The notes under the pieces were generated by a model. The model was not told the origin of the DNA. It saw nothing but the letters and a program-made list of their open reading frames with translations, and did no database searches. DNA of 64,000 nucleotides from Saussurea involucrata (taxonomy: Eukaryota > Streptophyta > Magnoliopsida > Asterales > Asteraceae), in contig CM066320.1 in NCBI GenBank assembly GCA_033807775.1, positions 180,020,784 through 180,084,783 of the forward strand, in the 5' to 3' direction. Made by a program: the position numbers and the translations under genes. This document shows, one piece after another, positions 21,612 to 32,466 of the stretch (its first letter is position 1; each line of letters begins with the position of its first letter).

Positions 21612-24111
21612 TGTAACACCCCGAATCTTTGACTAATTAATGAAGTGTCTACACGCGATTTTCATGCATACAAGCGATATTATTCAGCCAACTTAAGTTC
21701 CCGAGCTTGAAAATCGGATTTGGACGTCAAAATAGAGTTTGGACAGCAACTGGCAGGTCACCAGCGACTGTGACCAGCGACTATGCCCAGGGCATAGTCG
21801 TGAGGGTCAATGTCACGACAGGGGGAGAGTTTCGTGAAATCAAGCAGTAGGGTGGCAGGTGGTAGCGACTATGCCACGCGATAATGCACTGGGCATAGTC
21901 GCGGTGGAGGTGACGGGTTCTGTTTGAATACCCAATTTTTGGAGAATTCAGCCTCATTTTCTCTTATTTCAACAGCAAGATCGATTCCTCTCTCTCTCTC
22001 TAGGCGATTTTCCTCACCCAAAACCCTTTCCTTCTTCACTCCAAAGTTAGGGTTTGATTGAGGCTTTCATCTTGCAACCAAGCTACCATTAAAGAGCATT
22101 GTTAAAGATTTCTAGCAAGACACTTGTGTTCCTTATCGCCTCCATTTTCTAGGGTTGCTCTAATCCTCTCTCATCTTCTTCAAGAAAGGAAGTTTGAAGT
22201 TCATTTTGGTAACCTAGAAGCATTTTGTTAGTGGATTCAAGTTGTGATTGAGGTAATCTTCTCTTCTCCTCGTTTTGGAAATTAGGGTTTCAATTTATTG
22301 GTGGTTTTGAATGTATTATGTTGGGGGAATTGATTCCAAGTGTTTAGGGATAAATATTTATGGTTGGAAACTTATGAATCTAGGTTCTTGGAGATTTTAG
22401 CTTGAAGATGCAAGTTGTCTCGGAGGAGCTTACGTTTGGGAGAAAAATCTAGATTTAGGCTAAATCTAGCAAGGTGAGTTCAAGTTACTTTGCGAAAACT
22501 TTGTACATGCCAAAAATAGTATTTTCCAAATATTTGTGTGTTTACTTGAAAATATCTATGGTTGAGTTATTTGGATAGTTTAACTCTTTTGAAGTGTTTA
22601 TCTTCATAAATGTGTAAAACACCCATATTTGGGGCTTTTGGATATTTGGATGGTTAGAAATCATAATATGACTTTAAAAGATTAATTGCTCAAAATGAGG
22701 TTTATTGGATGGTTTGATCATGTTAGCGTAATTGATTTTATAAACCAATTGAGAAAAGCACTTTGAGTGTTATGGGTCATTTTGAGAATAATAAGGGTGT
22801 GAGTCCTTCGGGAAAACCTTTTAGTTTAACCGTGTCGAGTTTTGGGGTTAATGATGATTTCGTGGTATTGTTTGTCTAAACAATGTTTAAACGCATTTTA
22901 TGCGATGATGACCGCTAGTTATGGGTCTAGCAAGCTTGGAGCACTTTGCTCGGTTTTGACTGTGAGAAAGTCTTGGGAACAATTGTCCGGTTTAAATGGC
23001 TCGATGTGGAGTCTTGTTTATGGGTTGCTTTTATTATACCGTTTTGCATATTATTGCACGTTGCTGATATTTACATGCTTGGGTGAGTGAGTCATTCCGG
23101 GATAGGCATGTTGTTTTAGACTGTGTTGCATTGGATCCATAGGCATGTTAGTCAGTCGTTTGTAATGGTCGATTAGGTATCTTGAGGTTGGACCTCGGAA
23201 CTCATGTCTTATAACCTTAACTTTTCAAGGGGACACTAGGAGGGTTGAGTCCGGAGGTGCTACCTGGGAGGTAGGCGCTAGGACCCCCGCCGCTTATAGA
23301 GGGTGCCTTGGAGGTGATCCTAAGTGTGCCGAGCCTTGAGGTGGAGTCTTGGAGACAGAAACTAAGGTCAACTGTCTCTTGAAGTGGAACTTGTTGAGAA
23401 GTCGTAGGAACCCTTGGATGGTCCAGTTGCGAGGGTTGTACGATGAACGTTGTATGGGTGGTATACTTATGTGTTACCTCCACCTTCAATGGATACGGGT
23501 CTCCCCCGTTTACGGTATTTGGATTTTTATGACATTTTACGTTTGCGTGAGTATTGCTTCGTATTATGTTTTCAAAGAAAGGTTATAATTAAATGGCTGG
23601 TTTTACATGTTTTACGGGTCGAGTATTTATTGTCAACCATATTTGAAGGCTTTGCCTAATATATTATTCACGTAATTGTGTGAGTTGGAAAATGGATGAA
23701 TTGCAATTATAGTAAACTCTTTTGAAATCATGACTAAACTACTACTCTTTCGATTTATGATTTTACATAGTCATGATAAAATGCTTGAACTCACTAGGCG
23801 TTAGCCTAACCTTTTTATTTGTCGGCATGTGCAACAGGCTCAGGTTGGGGTAGCTCTAGCTACATTGTGAAGTGGCGAGTGCTAGTATAGTACACGAGAG
23901 GTGACTTGATTAGTGAAGTCTTCCGCAATTGTTTGGAGTAGCAACTTGTGTTGTGTTAAGTAACACCCGATTAAGTTATTTTATTGTGAACTTATGATGT
24001 GTTAAATTCCGAGGTATTTTAAGGAATGAATTGTAGAAGCGATTATATCTATTTTGGTTATTTTATTGAATTTTAAAGTTAGTTCCTCGTTCCAAATTTG
24101 AGGGTGTTACA
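21612..24111 (+). repeat. 3' LTR of element C
   Basis: 2500 bp from TGTAACACCCC to GGGTGTTACA, without the E insertion, so it shows the ancestral LTR layout. GC-rich palindromic words lie near 21778-21902. The predicted intron runs from 22474 (GCAAG|GTGAGTT) to 23837 (CAACAG|G), with stem-loop TAGGCGTTAGCCTA at 23795-23808. Confidence 0.9.
22474..23837 (+). other. Predicted intron inside the 3' LTR of C
   Basis: 1364 nt between GTGAGTT and CAG|G, laid out as in the 5' LTR copy. CTAAC is about 30 nt before the acceptor. Confidence 0.5.
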
Positions 24112-24116
24112 GATAG

Positions 24117-25455
24117 TGACAATGTCACTATCGCATGTCACAATCGCGTTCAGGGTGCAGATGACATTAAATACGAGTTTCACCTCATTTTTCTCATTTA
24201 CTCTTTCACCAACCTAAATCCTTCTCTCTAAAAACCCAACCTTCACCACCAATACGGTTCTTGGAGCATTTAAAGGTTGGATTTGGAGTTCTAAAGTGAT
24301 CTTTCACATTCAAGTTAGGATTTAGAAGTTACATACCAAGAGTTTTCTTCATCCCCCTCATCTTCATCTTCAGAGGAAATTTCTAGGATTGTAGGTTTTC
24401 ACCAAAACCTAAGTTGTGAGTTCATTCTATATTTTCTGAACTTTATACATGTTAAAACTCTATAATTTGAACTCCTAAACATCTCCTTGTTTGAAACATT
24501 TTGACCTAACTTTGATATTATGGAGATTTTAGGTTTTATTTACCATTTGGAGATATGATGAAGTATTCTATGATTTGTTAAATGAAATGTGATTAAATTT
24601 ACATATTTGTGGTTAAATACTTGGATGAACACATTTTAGTCACATTTATGGCTTTCACTATATTGTGAAATTTACTTGGAGTGAGTACTTGGGGAAAGAA
24701 ATATGTGGATGGTTGTTTATCTTAACATCGATCCTTTTAAAGTGTATAACCTTGGGAATCTATTTTATGAACGATTTATGTGGGAAGTGAAAATGGTCAT
24801 GGTTGGACCTTTATAATGATTTGGTTCTATTTGGTTTTGATTATACAGATAAGTGTATTTCTCGGAATTATGATTTGAGAAACTATATGTGTAATTATAG
24901 TTTGGTCACAAATGTAACTGTGACAAGCCTTAGACTATTACTAATGGATCCATAGGTATAGAAGTCGCCTTATTTTTGGGATTATTCCCAGTTGTAACTA
25001 GTTAGACATTGGGTCCTCGAAGGCAACTTGGTACGGTTATGTGGGACCAGATACTAGCCATGGGTCGTAAATGTAATCCTAGTGAATGAGTATGACTAGG
25101 ATCATAGGGTGCCCTCCCCCACATCTATGTATGAGTCGGCAAGCTCGTGGCTATTGATCCTTGTATGAGCTTACTAACTTGGAAAGTATCTTATTTTTGT
25201 GTTCCGCTACAATCCTTGGAAATCGGGTCTCCTCCGTCATCCCAAGATGCTTTTTGGCCGTATGGTTCCTATGTGGTTTATATGGAAACAAACTTACTTC
25301 ATATTATTGGAAAACAATTATTGTCGTTTTATGCTTCTTTAATTATATAAATGTTTGTTCTCACTAGGCGTAAAGCCTAACACTTCTTCTTAAATTACAT
25401 GAATATCAGGTTTCGTTAGCGGCGGGGCTCACAAGGTTTGAGGGACGAGCGATTA
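24117..25455 (+). repeat. Middle part of LTR B
   Basis: This interval continues LTR B between insertions C and D. It has a weaker donor-like AAGTT|GTGAGTT at 24416, a conserved TCGGGTCTCCTCCGTCAT block near 25217, stem-loop TAGGCGTAAAGCCTA at 25365-25379 and acceptor ATCAG|G ending at 25409. Element D is inserted right after GATTA at 25451-25455. Confidence 0.7.
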
Positions 25456-26021
25456 TGTAACACCCTAACAATCAGGGCTAATTTAAACCTTAAAATTTAA
25501 CAAGGTTAATCATAAAATCATCCAAACTTTGATACATAAGTATAGAATTAACTATGAGGGTTCATATACAAATTTCGAATTCTCCAAAACAACGTATTAA
25601 TCTAATCCTATCAACTACGATTAGATTAAATTGGTTGTCTAAGCCAGTCATCAAAAAGCATCCTCGCATCAACTAACTTCTCCACTTATCACTAAAAGTT
25701 GGATACCAAAACACTCGTCCCTCTTCCCATTACTTCCCCCGAGCTCGTACCTGGTAAGAAAATTTAACTTGAAATGATTAGGCTTACGCCTAGTGAGAAC
25801 ATCCATTTTCAAATTAAACATTAGTAGCTTTGGAAACTCAAATATTCAAAGCGTATAAACAAACCTGGTTTGCCACCATTCTTACCGTACTCATACTCAT
25901 CTTACGATGACGGGAGCATACCCGATCCCATGAGTATGACTAACATTCAGAAAGTCATATCATCACATTCGAGAGCCTACTACGAATCATTACAGATTCT
26001 AGATTATCGCTCATATCCAAG

Positions 26022-26350
26022 AAATTATAAATTACTTTATGCCTATTTCTTGAAGTGGAAGTAGAGATTACAATTTACTTTATGCCTACCTCTTACCTTC
26101 CCATAGAAATCAGGAATTACAATTTACTTTATGCCTATTCCCAGATTTCTACTCACAACACGAAATGGGAATTACAATTTACTTTATACCCATTCCACAT
26201 CTCACGTCACGCTATGAAATAGGAATTACAATTTACTTTATGCCTGTCCCTCATTTCACATCACCTTTACGAAATGGGAATTGAAATTTACTTTATGTCT
26301 ATTCCACATTTCAGGTCAACGGGAATTACAATTTACTTTATGCCTATTCC
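26022..26350. repeat. Seven-copy array in the LTR of D
   Basis: The core ATTACAATTTACTTTATGCC recurs at about 26023, 26067, 26113, 26169, 26223, 26280 and 26323, spaced 43-57 bp, with variable sequence between cores. The same array is at 33030-33363 in the other LTR. It resembles a CRISPR layout only superficially: cores are degenerate and it lies in an LTR. Confidence 0.85.
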
Positions 26351-26594
26351 ACGTTACAAACTACCAGTGCTTATGAATCCATTACACTTACTAGCGTATA
26401 TGTATAATAACATATCACGCCACATCTCGTAATACATTCTCAATTCTAAGAATACTGGATAATCCTATTGTATCCTTATCCTCAAATGTTCCCCTTCCGA
26501 AAACTATATTCGGTAAAGTATTCCGAACTCAAAGTTCGGAACTATCCGAAACCGAGACCCAAATGAGACCGAAACTAAAATTGAATCAGGATCC

Positions 26595-26860
26595 TAAATT
26601 GAAACCGGATCCCTAACTGGATTCCAAAAGAAACCGGATTACAATCTGGATCCCCACCGGAACCGGATCCATTCCGGATCAATTCCGGATCCATTCCGGA
26701 TCGCCCAATTTCCGGATTCCCAACTTAATTCCGGATCCTTACCCACTTCCGGATCCAACCCATTTCCGGATCCTATCAAATTCCGGATCCAATCCCAATT
26801 CTGGATTCTATCAAATTCCGGATCCAATCCCAATTCCGGATTCTATCAAATTCTGGAACT
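26595..26860. repeat. CCGGATCC-word repeat tract in the LTR of D
   Basis: Short words built on TTCCGGATCC recur many times with CCAAT/CCCA linkers. The words are themselves overlapping palindromes (TCCGGA, GGATCC). Equivalent tracts lie at 33590-33965 and in the filler at 14820-15075. Confidence 0.85.
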
Positions 26861-27525
26861 CATACCGGATTTCAATATCGGGACTTCGATCTGCAGTCAA
26901 TTTTTACTCTAAAAACTCATCTAAATTCAGTTTGTTGGTCGATTCCGTTCCAATACATATTCACCAAATCAATTAGATAGTTTGCTACAAAATATCTGAT
27001 TCAATTTCAACTGATAACATTTTAGATGAAGAGATGAACTCACCTGTATGAAGCTTTTAACCCAAAAATCAATATCCTTCTTTTCTCTGATTCAACGACC
27101 TATTGAAAGGTGATTCAAGCTTGTAGTTACCAAACTGATTTAGAAAAATACAGAAGATGATTTCAACCCTTACCTTCAGGAAATCAGTTCTTGATTTTTC
27201 TTCTTCTAACTCTTCTTCTTTCACTCTGCTATAGACCGACTCCAGAACAACTAATTGAGATATTTTCTCAATTCAGATTACCCAATCCTTAAGTATACTC
27301 AACTTACAAGAAATAACTAAACATACCTTCAAGTTCTAATTTTCAATATTAACTTTAAACTTTGGTCCAAATACAGATTCAACCCTGGAGTTTACATTTA
27401 CAATTAGTCCACAAACTTAGACTAAAATACAAATAGACCCCATTCATATTAAATAGAATATAATGGAAATTTGAGGTGTTACAAATCTCCCCAACTTGAA
27501 AATGATTTCGTCCCCGAAATCAAAG

Positions 27526-29425
27526 TTAGGTAAATAAATGAGGATATCTAATCTTCATATCCTCTTCAGCTTCTAACGTCATGTTAGCACCTCTGTGATG
27601 TTTCCATCGTACTTTCAACATAACCACTTCCTTATGTCAAAGCTTCTTAATCGATCTTTCTAAAATTTCTTTCGGTTCCTCCATGCAACGACTCTTCTCA
27701 TCCACTCTTACTTCAGTAAGTGGAATTACATCATTCTCTTCGGCTAAACATTTCCGAAGATAACAAACATGAAAGGTATTTTGGATTCCTTCCAATTCGG
27801 GTGGAAGATCCAACTGATAAGCTTGAAGTCCAACTCTCTTAGTTATAGTGAAAGGTCCTAGAAAACGAGGACTCAATTTTCCACGTTTACCAAATCTTAT
27901 CACACCTTTCCATGGGGATACCTTAAGCATCACCCGCTCCCCAACTTGGAACTCTTTCGGCCTTCTTTTCGGATCGGTGTAGCTTTTATGTCGATCTTGA
28001 GCTGCTTTCATGTGCTTCCGAATCTCTTTCACTTTATCAGCCATTTGTTGCACAAGTTCAGGACCAGCAAATTGCTTTTCTCCAGCTTCTAACCAACATA
28101 CCGGAGTTCTACATTTCCGTCCATACAAAGCTTTGAAAGGTGCTCTTCCAATACTGGAATGATAACTATTGTTATATGCAAACTCTATCAAAGGTAAATA
28201 CGTATCCCAGTTACCTCCAAAGTCTAACACACATGACCTGAGCATATCTTCCAAAGTCTGAATGGTTCTCTCACTTTGCTCGTCCGTTTGTGGATGGTAC
28301 ACAGTGCTCAAATTTACTCTTGTACCCAGTTCTTCTTGTAGTGACTGCCAAAACCTCGAAGTAAAACGGTTGTCACGATCAGAAACTATAGACACGGGTA
28401 TACCATGTCTTGAGACCACTTCGTCAATATAAAGCTTCACCAACTTATCTATCGGTGATGCTTCTTTCATTGCCAAGAAGTGAGCACTCTTGGTCAACCG
28501 ATCCACGATTACCCATATGGTATCGTTACCCTTTGACGTTCTTGGTAACTTCATCACAAAATCCATGGTAATCTTATCCCATTTCCATTCCGGAATCTCC
28601 AAAGATTGCAGACTTCCGTAGGGCCTTTGATGTTCAGCTTTTACTAACGAACATGTCACACACTTTTCTACAATTCGTGACACATCTAACTTCATAGCTG
28701 GCCACCAATAGTGTAACTTCAAATCCCTATACATCTTAGTACTTCCAGGATGTATAGAATATTTAGAATTGTGGGCGTCTTCGAGAATTAACTCCCGATT
28801 TCCTCCCACCTTTGGCACCCAAACGCGGCCTTGGAATAGTTTGATCCCATGACTATCTTCAGTCAGTTGAAGACGCTGCTTGATCATGACTTCCTCTTTT
28901 AAATTTTCTTCCAATAAAGCTTCCGCTTGTGCCGCTTTTAACCCTTCAATCAAACTTGATGTCACATCAATTCTGGCGTTAGTTGGTTTCAAGCACCCAC
29001 TATATTCCTTTCTACTTAAAGCATCAGCCACAACATTTGCTTTACCGGGATGGTAATGCAATTCACAATCATAGTCTTTAAGTAGTTCTAACCAACGCCG
29101 CTGCCTCATGTTCAACTCTTTCTGATCGAAGACATGCTTCAAACTCTTATGATCAGTGAAGAGAGTGCACTTTGTTCCATACAGATAATGTCGCCACAAT
29201 TTCAATGCAAACACTACCGCTGCAAGTTCTAAGTCATGGGTAGGGTAATTCTTCTCATGTTCTTTGAGTTGCCTTGATGCGTAAGCAATCACCTTGCCGC
29301 GTTGCATCAACACACACCCCAAGCCCATCTTTGACGTGTCACTATAAACGACTAAGTCCTCCGTTCCCTCTGGTAGTGCAAGAATAGGAGCTTCACACAG
29401 CTTTTGTCGTAATATCCTGAAAGCT
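27526..29425 (-). pseudogene. D pol: RNase H, integrase and chromodomain part
   Basis: The main open segment (29328-27637, 563 codons) covers RNase H (LFTDHKSLKHVF, then YHPGKANVVADALSRK), an integrase zinc finger (HPGSTKMYRDLKLHYWWPAM and CVTC) and the integrase core (ITMDFVMKLPR, SDRDNRFTSRFW, VYHPQTDEQSERTIQTLE) with Asp, Asp and Glu in place. A TGA at 27637-27639 then interrupts the chromodomain, but the same frame stays open and chromodomain-like down to a TAA at 27526-27528. The stop is best explained by one CpG transition. At the upstream end, a frameshift near 29425 separates this part from the RT segment. This module integrates the cDNA; the chromodomain would steer it to heterochromatin. 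Confidence 0.9.
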
Positions 29426-30377
29426 GACTCTTGCTTTCAGCCCATACAAACTTTACATTTTTCCGAGTCAACAAGGTCAAGGCAGAAGCAATCTTTGAGA
29501 AGTCTTTTATAAACCTCCGGTAGTAACCTGCTAGACCCAAGAAGCTCCTTATTTCTGATGCGCTCTTTGGTGTTTCCCAATTCGTCATTGCCTCTATCTT
29601 AGCCGGATCTACCTTGACTCCTTCCAAAGTAATCACATGACCAAGAAATTGTACTTCTTTTAAACAAAATTCACACTTTGAAAATTTTGTGTACAATTTC
29701 TCCTTCCTTAGAACTTCCAAGACTTCGCGAAGGTGGTATTCATGATCGGCTTCATTCCCTGAATAAACAAGTATGTCATCAATGAATACAATGACAGACT
29801 TATCTAAGAATGGTCGACATACTCTGTTCATCATATCCATGAACACGGCAGGAGCATTTGTCAACCCAAATGGCATCACAAGAAATTCATAATGCCCGTA
29901 TCTTGTTCTAAACGCCGTATTGGGAACATCTTCTTCCCTTACTAGCACCTGATGATACCTCGACCTCAGATCAATCTTTGAAAAGCATCCCGCACCTTGG
30001 AGTTGATCAAACAAATCATCAATCCTTGGAAGCGGCTACTTATTCTTAATAGTCACCTTATTCAGCTCCCTATAGTCGATGCACATCCTCATAGTGCCAT
30101 CCTTTTTCTTAACAAACAATACTGGAGCTCCCCAAGGTGAAGAACTTGGCCTAACAAATCCCTTGTCAAGCAGCTCTTGTAACTGAGACATCATCTCTTT
30201 CATTTCGGCTGGCGCTAAACGATACGGTGCACGCGCTATCGGTGTCGATCCAAGGACAAGATCAATTTGAAACTCTACTTGTCGTTCAGACGGTAGACCT
30301 GGAAGATCATCAGGGAATACATTTGGGAATTCTCGTACTACCCTTATATCTTCCACTTGTTTCTTTTCTGCCTTCAC
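29352..30377 (-). pseudogene. D pol: reverse transcriptase part
   Basis: Two open segments in one frame (30377-30036 and 30014-29352) are separated by a single TAG at 30036-30038. The first holds the RT entry (YRLAPAEMKEMMSQLQELLD, KKKDGTMRMCIDYRELNKVT). The second holds the palm, with catalytic VFIDDILVYS and the downstream KCEFCLKEVQFLGHVI. The second ends out of frame after AESKSQL, where a frameshift breaks the RNase H start. Catalytic Asp residues are intact; damage is limited to the stop and the frameshift, so inactivation looks recent. It would copy the RNA into DNA. Confidence 0.9.
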
Positions 30378-30407
30378 ATCTAGAACGTATGCTAAGTAGG
30401 ATGAACA

Positions 30408-30992
30408 TCATTTTACCAGACATTTACGCGCCTTTGCAACAGAAATTAACGGGACTTCCCTTTTTCTCTTTTCCCCAAAGACGAATACATCATCATTATC
30501 AGCCATCGGAATCCGAATTAATTTCTTTGCACAAAGAATTTCTGCCTGGTTGATTGTCAGCCAATCCATACCCACAATTAAATCAAACCCTCCAATCTCC
30601 ATCAACAACAAGTCAATCGGAAATTTCATTTCCCCTATCAAAATCAGACAACCCTCAAGTCTTTCACGAACTAAGACTTGACCCCCGTTAGCTATCTCGA
30701 CTACTAAGGCATCTTCCAAGGTAGTGACAGGCATAGCTAACTTGTGATAGAATGATTTTTATACAAACGACAGATTGGCGCCACAGTCAAATAATATTCG
30801 TGCGGGAATGGAATTAATGAGAAATGTACCAAAAACAACATCTTTGGATTCCTTCGCCTCCTCAGCCGTCATATGAAATGCTCGGCCCGTTGGCTTAGGA
30901 GTATTTGGTTTCCTTCCCTGATCTCCACCCTTCTTTAGCTTTGGGCAGTCTCTTCGGAAGTGACCGGGTTGCTTACACTCAAAACAGGTCAA
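30408..30992 (-). pseudogene. D nucleocapsid end and aspartic protease part
   Basis: Segment 30992-30759 holds a zinc knuckle (CFECKQPGHFRRDC) and the start of the aspartic protease, with an FDCGANLSFV active-site region in which DCGA stands for the usual DSGA. A TAA at 30759-30761 interrupts it. Segment 30734-30408 in the same frame continues the protease to FDLIVGMDWL and ends at a TGA. Both stops are single-codon changes in an otherwise continuous frame. The protease would cut the Gag-Pol precursor. Confidence 0.85.
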
Positions 30993-31031
30993 CCCTTGAA
31001 CAGGACAGCTTGCAGCTTGATGACCAGACTT

Positions 31032-32112
31032 TCAACATTTGAAACATTCACTTCCTATCACTCGGCACGGGCCAAAATGCTTACTTCGGCACTTCTGGCA
31101 CCAGTTCGGTTCCCGACGAGACCCGTAACGGACATTCTTGCCAAATGGTTTAGATTTCTGAGAAGACTCCGACCGGCCTTCCCATTTTCGCTTCTCTCCG
31201 CCTTGTATCTTTTCTTCCTTATCTTTAGCATAAACCTCTTCTATCACTTTAGCTTCTTCGATCGTCTCCCTCAATGTTGAGGCTTTAGAATTTCGTACTC
31301 TCGGCATCATGTCAGCCGGTAAGCCCTTCAAATAGGCTTTAATTTTCTCCTTCTCAATTGGAGCCACATGCCCCACCAAATTAAGCTTTTCCATGAATGA
31401 TTGAGTGTACTCCCGAATCGACAAAGTACCCTTCTTAAGAGTTCGGAACTCTTCTTCAATTCTATCCATTTCATTTTCATTGCAATATTCCTCTAGAATC
31501 TTTTTCTTAAACGAATCCCACGTCATGGCAGCCAAAACCGGGATTGTTACTGTTGACGTCACAATGTTCCACCAGGTTAAAGCATTTCCACGTAACATTT
31601 GTGATCCAAATCTAACCTTTGACTCCTCGTCACATTCACAAGCTCGAAAATCCCGCTCCATCTCTCTAAGCCAGTTCATACATGCTATCGGATTGTCTGC
31701 TCCGGTAAACTCCGGTGGTTTGCAACTCATAAATGTTTTATAAGAGCAAATCCTCTCCACTCTCCTGTTAACATTCAATACAAGAATACGAGGTGGGGTT
31801 ACTACACCAGTACCCACCTCCGGTCGTCGTAACTCAGTACTTCGATCATTTAACGCCTTCATGAACATCTCTGATTGTTGTACCAGTGTTGTATTCATTG
31901 CTCGCATCATATTTTCCATCATGCGAGATTCCATCGTAGACTCGGTTGTTACCGGTACTCGTCCTTTGTGCTTGACTATCTACTCTTTCTATTAGAGGTG
32001 GCCTCGGTGGACTTTCGTGAGTTCCACCCATTTCCGGTTGCTTCTCCACCGACCAATCAACTACTGCCCTATCTTCCGAAGAATTAGGGGATCTGGTTGG
32101 CGTATTCACCAT
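31032..32112 (-). pseudogene. D gag part
   Basis: The likely start is the ATG at 32112, about 340 nt after the PBS; the first ~55 codons (MVNTPTRSPNSSEDRAVV...) are in a different frame from the main segment, so a frameshift lies near 31940. The main segment (31934-31032, 300 codons) has the Retrotrans_gag domain (CMNWLREMERDFRACECDEE, WDSFKKKILEEYCNENEMDR) and a first zinc knuckle (CQKCRSKHFGPC). A TGA at 31032-31034 interrupts the second knuckle; the next segment continues in the same frame. Gag forms the particle. Confidence 0.87.
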
Positions 32113-32466
32113 TGTATTCTGATATAGCACAAAGAGATAACCATAAGAAATGGTTACACGTAACCCAAACACAAGAAACGTACTTTAACGTTCATTTGTC
32201 ACTGTAACAATTTAGAAACAAGTATGCTTATGTAACAATATATTCATAATAACAGTAGCTAATTGAAATTGTGAACATACTATACATGAGAATTCTCGTT
32301 ACTATCGTTACAATGCTTAATTCACGTATTTCCGTCGACTCTAAGACTATCCCGTCTTAGTATTTCTACCCATATCTCACAAATCGTATCTTAATTCGTC
32401 TCAACTTAAGTCTAGGTATCTCACTATCATACCTAGTTCACTTAAACTTCAGCTCTGATACCATAT
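32113..32466 (-). other. D leader with PBS
   Basis: Untranslated leader between the 5' LTR and gag. The plus-strand text GCTCTGATACCA at 32452-32463 is the reverse complement of the tRNA-Met PBS and lies three bases from the LTR end, which fixes D's orientation as minus. Confidence 0.9.

Larger units (their letters stand above)
11100..24111 (+). mobile_element. Element C: large non-coding Tekay-like LTR retrotransposon (LARD-like)
   Basis: The element runs from TGTAACACCCC (11100) to GGGTGTTACA (24111), flanked by a perfect duplication GATAG (11095-11099, 24112-24116). It has a PBS at 17971, a 3.6-kb internal domain without coding capacity, a purine tract at 21601-21611 and a 2500-bp 3' LTR. 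The 5' LTR is enlarged to 6.9 kb by a solo-LTR insertion (E), a 395-bp foreign segment and a partial duplication of itself. The LTR type and the sequence before the 3' LTR (GAGGACGAAATC) are those of Tekay/Del chromoviruses, so C is best read as a non-autonomous derivative. Confidence 0.88.
25751..27043 (-). other. Predicted intron inside the 3' LTR of D
   Basis: Minus-strand donor CAG|GTGAGTT, stem-loop TAGGCGTAAGCCTA with CTAAT at its end, T-rich tract and acceptor ACCAG|G; 1293 nt. The 5' LTR repeats it at 34133-32761 (1373 nt). Confidence 0.5.
25456..27483 (-). repeat. 3' LTR of element D
   Basis: 2028 bp, TGTAAC...TGTTACA. Read on the minus strand it has a CCGGATCC-rich tract (26595-26860), an array of ~50-bp repeats (26022-26350) and the intron-like module: donor CAG|GTGAGTT (27044/27043), stem-loop at 25779-25792 and acceptor CCAG|G at 25751. 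Confidence 0.9.

Noticed and set aside
26022..26350. CRISPR array
   Set aside because: Cores are degenerate, spacing is irregular, it is duplicated in both LTRs of a plant retrotransposon, and no cas gene is present.
30227..31743. Plus-strand ORFs of 106-112 codons opposite D gag-pol
   Set aside because: Shadow frames of a minus-strand polyprotein with clear domain motifs.
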